DNA of 10,505 nucleotides. Source: Verrucomicrobia bacterium UBA1263. GTDB lineage: Bacteria > Verrucomicrobiota > Verrucomicrobiia > Limisphaerales > UBA1412. Numbering within the stretch: position 1 is the first letter of the stretch; the number at the start of each line of letters is the position of its first letter. Positions 8,071 to 10,505 of the stretch are shown piece by piece. Position numbers and translations under genes: made by a program. The stretch is from contig DBVN01000061.1 in assembly GCA_002308515.1 (NCBI GenBank), forward strand, positions 20,027 to 30,531, in the 5' to 3' direction. Under the pieces are notes generated by a model that saw only the letters and a program-made list of their open reading frames with translations, was not told the DNA's origin and did not search any database.

Positions 8071-8892
8071 ATGAGGTCGCGGCTTATATCTCTTGGCTTT
8101 ATTTGTTTGACTACATCCTTTCTGATAGTGGGTTGTAACTATAATACCAGTACTCCCGCCGATGATAAAAAGGATCCCTATTACATGAAGGCGATGGATC
8201 AGATCCAGCGGAAGGATTACGCTGGCGCTGCGGAGTCGCTGCGCCGTGTTCTGGACGGCAGTCCGCGCAATGCCGCCGCGCATAAGGAGCTGGGCATCAT
8301 CAACGAAGATCATTACCGGGATTATGTCACAGCTGTTTATCATTACCGCAATTACCTCAAACTGAATGAAAAAGAGGATGATCCGCTGATCAAGAGCCGT
8401 GTCACCGAGTGTATGCGCGAGCTGATCACCCAGTCGGACATCAATCCGGATTCGCCGGCTTATCAGAAGAAACTGGATCAGCTGCTGAAGGATAAACAGA
8501 GCCTGGAGGATTCTGTTACCAAGCTGACTGTGGCTTATGAACAGCTGCGCAGCGACTATACCAATTTGTTGTCAAAACTCCAGCAGCAGGATATTGCTCT
8601 GGCCAAGGCACAGGCTTCGCTGGGGACTAATGCCGCGGCGATCAGTCGTCCAACTGTGCCGAATCTCAATACAGAGATGCTGACGGCGAATGTTCCTGCC
8701 AGTCCGGTCCCGCCTGTTGAGCTTCCCAAGACTCAAAAGAAGATCGAGATCTACGAGATCCAGAGCGGTGATACTTTCGCCAAACTGGCGCGCCGTTATA
8801 ACGTGAAGCCGGAAGAGCTGGTCAAGCTCAATCCCGATGTGAATCCAACCAAACTCCAGATAGGGCAGGAGATCAAGATCCCTGTTCAATAG
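8071..8892 (+). CDS. Lipoprotein with TPR-like repeat, coiled coil and C-terminal LysM domain
   Basis: The start chosen is ATG at 8071, because AGGA at 8059-8062 sits 8 bases upstream and the protein then opens with a clean lipoprotein signal: two Arg, a hydrophobic core, and lipobox IVGC with Cys22. The in-frame TTG at 8035 would add 12 residues and spoil the signal. The product is 273 residues. TPR-like helices span about 38-103 (AMDQIQRKDYAGAAESLRRV, then AAHKELGIINED). A Gln/Lys/Leu-rich coiled coil spans about 120-175, a Pro-rich linker about 185-220, and a LysM domain about 226-272 (YEIQSGDTFAKLARRYNV, ending LQIGQEIKIPV). LysM binds peptidoglycan N-acetylglucosamine chains, so the protein probably links a membrane to the cell wall. 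The partner is unknown. The stop codon lies within the ribosome binding site of hisF, suggesting a shared transcript. Confidence 0.88.
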   Translation: MRSRLISLGFICLTTSFLIVGCNYNTSTPADDKKDPYYMKAMDQIQRKDYAGAAESLRRVLDGSPRNAAAHKELGIINEDHYRDYVTAVYHYRNYLKLNEKEDDPLIKSRVTECMRELITQSDINPDSPAYQKKLDQLLKDKQSLEDSVTKLTVAYEQLRSDYTNLLSKLQQQDIALAKAQASLGTNAAAISRPTVPNLNTEMLTANVPASPVPPVELPKTQKKIEIYEIQSGDTFAKLARRYNVKPEELVKLNPDVNPTKLQIGQEIKIPVQ

Positions 8893-8895
8893 GAG
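8891..8895 (+). promoter_or_regulatory. Ribosome binding site of hisF overlapping the upstream stop codon
   Basis: AGGAG lies 8 bases before the hisF ATG and shares its first two bases with the TAG of the LysM lipoprotein gene. It is the best Shine-Dalgarno match in the window and fixes the hisF start. The overlap suggests that ribosomes finishing the lipoprotein could re-initiate on hisF. Confidence 0.8.
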
Positions 8896-8903
8896 CAAAC
8901 GCC

Positions 8904-9680
8904 ATGTTAGCTGTCAGAGTTATTCCTTGTCTGGATGTTCACGCGGGCAATGTGACCCGTGGTATCCAGTTTGGCAAGGCAGAGTCCGGTGAGCTGAAGA
9001 ACGTGGGCGATCCCGTCGAAATGGCCATCCGTTATGACGCTCAGGGAGCCGATGAAATGGTTTTCTACGACATCACTGCCAGCGCCCATGGCCGCGCGAC
9101 GATGGTGGATGTGATCCGCCGGGTAGCGGAACGCTGTTTCATGCCGCTGACGGTGGGCGGAGGTGTTCGCACGGTGGAGGATATGCGGGAACTGCTCAAG
9201 GCTGGCGCGGATAAGACCAGCATCAATTCCTCGGCAGTCTCCAATCCCGATCTGATCCGCCAGGGAGCGGAGAAATTCGGCTCGCAGTGTATCGTGGTTT
9301 CCATTGATGCCAAGCGCACCGGGCCTGAAAGCTGGGAAGTCTTTGTCCAGGGTGGTCGCAAAAACACCGGTCTGAATGCCATCGAATGGGCTCAGCGCGC
9401 GGTGGAACTGGGTGCGGGAGAGATCGTTCTGAACAGCATAGACGGTGACGGCACCAAGGCCGGTTATGACGTGGAGTTGACGCGTCGCATCGCCGATTCC
9501 ATCCCGGTACCTGTGGTAGCCAGCGGCGGAGCCGGCAATCTGGATCACATGGTGGAAGTCGTCCAAAAAGGCCACGCGGCGGCAGTTCTGGCCGCAAGCA
9601 TTTTCCATTACGGAACTTATACGGTCTCCCAGGTCAAGGAATACCTTTCCTCCAAAGGGATCGTGATGCGCCGGGACTGA
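8904..9680 (+). CDS. hisF: Imidazole glycerol phosphate synthase subunit HisF
   Basis: HisF is the cyclase half of the HisF-HisH complex. It uses ammonia delivered by HisH to convert PRFAR into imidazole glycerol phosphate and AICAR, step 5 of histidine biosynthesis, in the cytoplasm. The 258-residue (beta/alpha)8 barrel is complete. The two catalytic aspartates are Asp11 (IPCLDV) and Asp135 (SIDAKR, equal to Asp130 of the Thermotoga enzyme). Phosphate-binding motifs TVGGG (83-87) and ASGGAG (206-211) are present, as are DITASAHGR and NSIDGDGTKAGYD. The residues of the ammonia gate at the HisH interface are also kept: Arg5, Glu51, Lys104 and Glu173. Loop 1 is unusual: it reads GNVTRG where the family has GRVVKG, so the conserved Lys19 is Arg. 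The loop is also five residues longer, ending in VGDPVE. HisH is not in the window. A HisF homologue acting in sugar amidation is an alternative, but nearby hisI favours histidine synthesis. Confidence 0.96.
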   Translation: MLAVRVIPCLDVHAGNVTRGIQFGKAESGELKNVGDPVEMAIRYDAQGADEMVFYDITASAHGRATMVDVIRRVAERCFMPLTVGGGVRTVEDMRELLKAGADKTSINSSAVSNPDLIRQGAEKFGSQCIVVSIDAKRTGPESWEVFVQGGRKNTGLNAIEWAQRAVELGAGEIVLNSIDGDGTKAGYDVELTRRIADSIPVPVVASGGAGNLDHMVEVVQKGHAAAVLAASIFHYGTYTVSQVKEYLSSKGIVMRRD

Positions 9681-9698
9681 GTTTCCTTTAGAAAAAAA

Positions 9699-9727
9699 TT
9701 GAATTTCACCCCTGAAAGGTGTAAAAG
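9699..9727 (+). promoter_or_regulatory. Weak sigma-70-like promoter candidate after hisF
   Basis: TTGAAT (9699-9704) and TAAAAG (9722-9727) are separated by 17 bases, each matching four of six consensus positions. It lies in the only sizeable gap of the window, upstream of the DUF486 and hisI pair. The predicted start would fall inside the first hairpin. Such matches occur often by chance, and the promoter consensus of this group is not well known to me. Confidence 0.25.
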
Positions 9728-9751
9728 AGAGCGGTCGCTCTTGAAAGGGGT
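9708..9751 (+). other. Possible two-level hairpin in the hisF-DUF486 gap
   Basis: ACCCCT (9708-9713) can pair with AGGGGT (9746-9751). Inside, AGAGC (9728-9732) pairs with GCTCT (9737-9741) around a GGTC loop, with a possible extra G-U pair at 9727 and 9742. The direct repeat TGAAAGG occurs at 9713-9719 and 9742-9748. No U-run follows the outer stem, so it is not a standard intrinsic terminator. It could be an mRNA leader element, a processing site or chance. Confidence 0.35.
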
Positions 9752-9763
9752 CATTTCCTCTGC

Positions 9764-9785
9764 GGCTCTAAGTGTACCTTGAGCC
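9764..9785 (+). other. Hairpin upstream of the DUF486 gene
   Basis: GGCTC (9764-9768) pairs with GAGCC (9781-9785). AAG (9770-9772) pairs with CTT (9778-9780), leaving one bulged T and a TGTAC loop. That makes eight pairs with a single bulge, the strongest inverted repeat I found between genes. The following bases (TTATGG) are not a U-tract, so termination is unlikely. It sits about 50 bases before the DUF486 start, where a leader structure could affect translation or transcript stability. Confidence 0.4.
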
Positions 9786-9837
9786 TTATGGCCGAAGACT
9801 TCTATCCCGTTTCAGGAGAGAAATAAGTATTACATAT

Positions 9838-10197
9838 ATGAGCTTTCTGACATCTCCGCGTTTTTTAAGCATAGTTCTGTTGATCATTTCCAATATTTTG
9901 ATGACCTTTGCCTGGTATGGTCACTTAAAATTCAAGACGGCATCTCTTTTCCTGGTGATCCTGATCAGCTGGGGCATCGCGGGGTTGGAATACTGTTTCA
10001 TGATACCGGCCAACCGGATCGGCAATGAGGTCTTTTCCGTGACGGAACTCAAGATCATTCAAGAGTTTCTGACGATTGTGGTCTTTTCCATTTTTGCCAT
10101 GACCTATATGCACGAAAAGATCCATTGGAACCACCTGGTCGCTTTTCTTTGCATTATCGCGGCTGTATTCTTTACTTTTCTGCCCAAAACTGATTAG
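9838..10197 (+). CDS. DUF486 family four-helix membrane protein (DMT superfamily-like)
   Basis: The start chosen is ATG at 9838, giving 119 residues, the usual length of this family. An upstream in-frame GTG at 9772 would add 22 mostly basic residues that do not resemble the family and cross a hairpin. Four membrane segments are visible at about 8-27, 36-56, 72-92 and 97-114. The conserved signatures are all present: SNILMTFAWYGHLKF (18-32), SWGIAGLEYCFMIPANRIG (44-62) and LKIIQEF (71-77). The fold is like one half of drug/metabolite transporters or small multidrug resistance proteins, but no substrate is established for DUF486. The ribosome binding site is odd: AGGAGAG at 9814-9820 lies 17 bases before the ATG. 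The stop codon is immediately followed by the hisI ATG, implying translational coupling with a histidine gene. A role in that pathway is not shown. Confidence 0.9.
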   Translation: MSFLTSPRFLSIVLLIISNILMTFAWYGHLKFKTASLFLVILISWGIAGLEYCFMIPANRIGNEVFSVTELKIIQEFLTIVVFSIFAMTYMHEKIHWNHLVAFLCIIAAVFFTFLPKTD

Positions 10198-10505
10198 ATG
10201 TCTGTGATGAGTTTTATTGACTTGTTGAAATTTAACGCCGACGGCCTCATCCCTGCGATCGTGCAGGACGCGCAGAATGGTCAAGTGCTGATGATGGCCT
10301 GGATGAACAAAGAATCTGTGCAGAGAACTCTCAAGGAAGGTCATACGGTCTTCTGGAGCCGTTCCCGCCAAAAATACTGGGTCAAGGGGGAAACCAGCGG
10401 CCACTTCCAGAAAGTCGTTTCGCTGGCCTTTGACTGTGACGGGGATACACTGCTGGTCAAAGTGGAGCAGACCGGTGCCGCCTGCCACGAAAACTACAAG
10501 TCCTG
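10198..10505 (+). CDS. hisI: Phosphoribosyl-AMP cyclohydrolase HisI (3' partial)
   Basis: HisI opens the purine ring of phosphoribosyl-AMP to give ProFAR, step 3 of histidine biosynthesis, in the cytoplasm. The window holds 102 whole codons and is cut by its end. The match is clear: LKFNADGLIPAIVQDAQNGQ, VLMMAWMN (30-37), WSRSRQKYWVKGETSGH (53-69), the metal-binding DCDGD (79-83), and KVEQTGAACHENYKS (88-102). The zinc cysteines follow the family pattern C-x15-C-x6-C: Cys80, Cys96, and a third expected at 103, where only the bases TG remain. The ATG at 10198 directly abuts the TAG of the DUF486 gene with no ribosome binding site; ATG at 10207 is an alternative start. Whether a HisE domain is fused at the C-terminus, as in many bacteria, cannot be seen. 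Confidence 0.95.
   Translation, partial: MSVMSFIDLLKFNADGLIPAIVQDAQNGQVLMMAWMNKESVQRTLKEGHTVFWSRSRQKYWVKGETSGHFQKVVSLAFDCDGDTLLVKVEQTGAACHENYKS

Noticed and set aside
8021..8074. Seventeen-codon open frame whose TGA overlaps the ATG of the LysM lipoprotein
   Set aside because: It has no ribosome binding site, and the short peptide has no recognisable feature. An ATGA overlap of this kind is easily due to chance, so it is not annotated as a leader peptide.
9708..9785. Intrinsic terminator after hisF
   Set aside because: Both stems lack a following U-run; the bases after them are TCATTTCC and TTATGG.
9772..9837. N-terminal extension of the DUF486 protein from GTG at 9772
   Set aside because: The 22 added residues are basic and unlike the family N-terminus, the GTG lies inside a hairpin, and no ribosome binding site precedes it.

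Overview
The window comes from a free-living bacterium, most likely of the PVC group (Verrucomicrobiota, Kiritimatiellota or Lentisphaerota). This is inference. It rests on a giant Thr/Asn-rich exported mosaic protein that combines P-domain, LamG-like and pre-peptidase C-terminal (PPC)-like modules and ends in an Fn3-like segment closing in FFRVR. A HisF variant with a longer loop 1 also fits, and I associate that form with this group from memory. GC looks roughly balanced by eye. No rRNA, tRNA, CRISPR, insertion sequence or phage gene was seen.

Layout: every supported gene is on the + strand and the gaps are short. Positions 1-6059 hold the 3' part of one very large gene for a probable surface or secreted protein; its start lies before the window. 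After 18 bases comes a PfkB-type sugar-phosphate kinase (6078-7031). After 25 more comes an exported endonuclease/exonuclease/phosphatase-family protein (7057-8001). A TPR, coiled-coil and LysM lipoprotein follows (8071-8892), then hisF (8904-9680), whose ribosome binding site overlaps the preceding stop codon. The only sizeable gap is 9681-9837, 157 bases with two possible hairpins and a weak promoter-like pair. Next is a four-helix DUF486 membrane protein (9838-10197), whose stop codon is directly followed by the ATG of hisI (10198 onward, cut by the window end).

How the genes fit together: hisF and hisI belong to histidine biosynthesis (steps 5 and 3), interrupted by the DUF486 gene. The giant protein, the nuclease-like protein and the LysM lipoprotein all carry or imply export and point to the cell envelope. 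The kinase is cytoplasmic sugar metabolism. Shared transcription is plausible from the spacing, but I see no single pathway linking all the genes.

The points most worth a second look are the nested domain architecture and module duplication in the giant protein, the HisF loop-1 variant, the DUF486 gene between two his genes, and the structured gap before it. I found no convincing evidence of an entirely new system.
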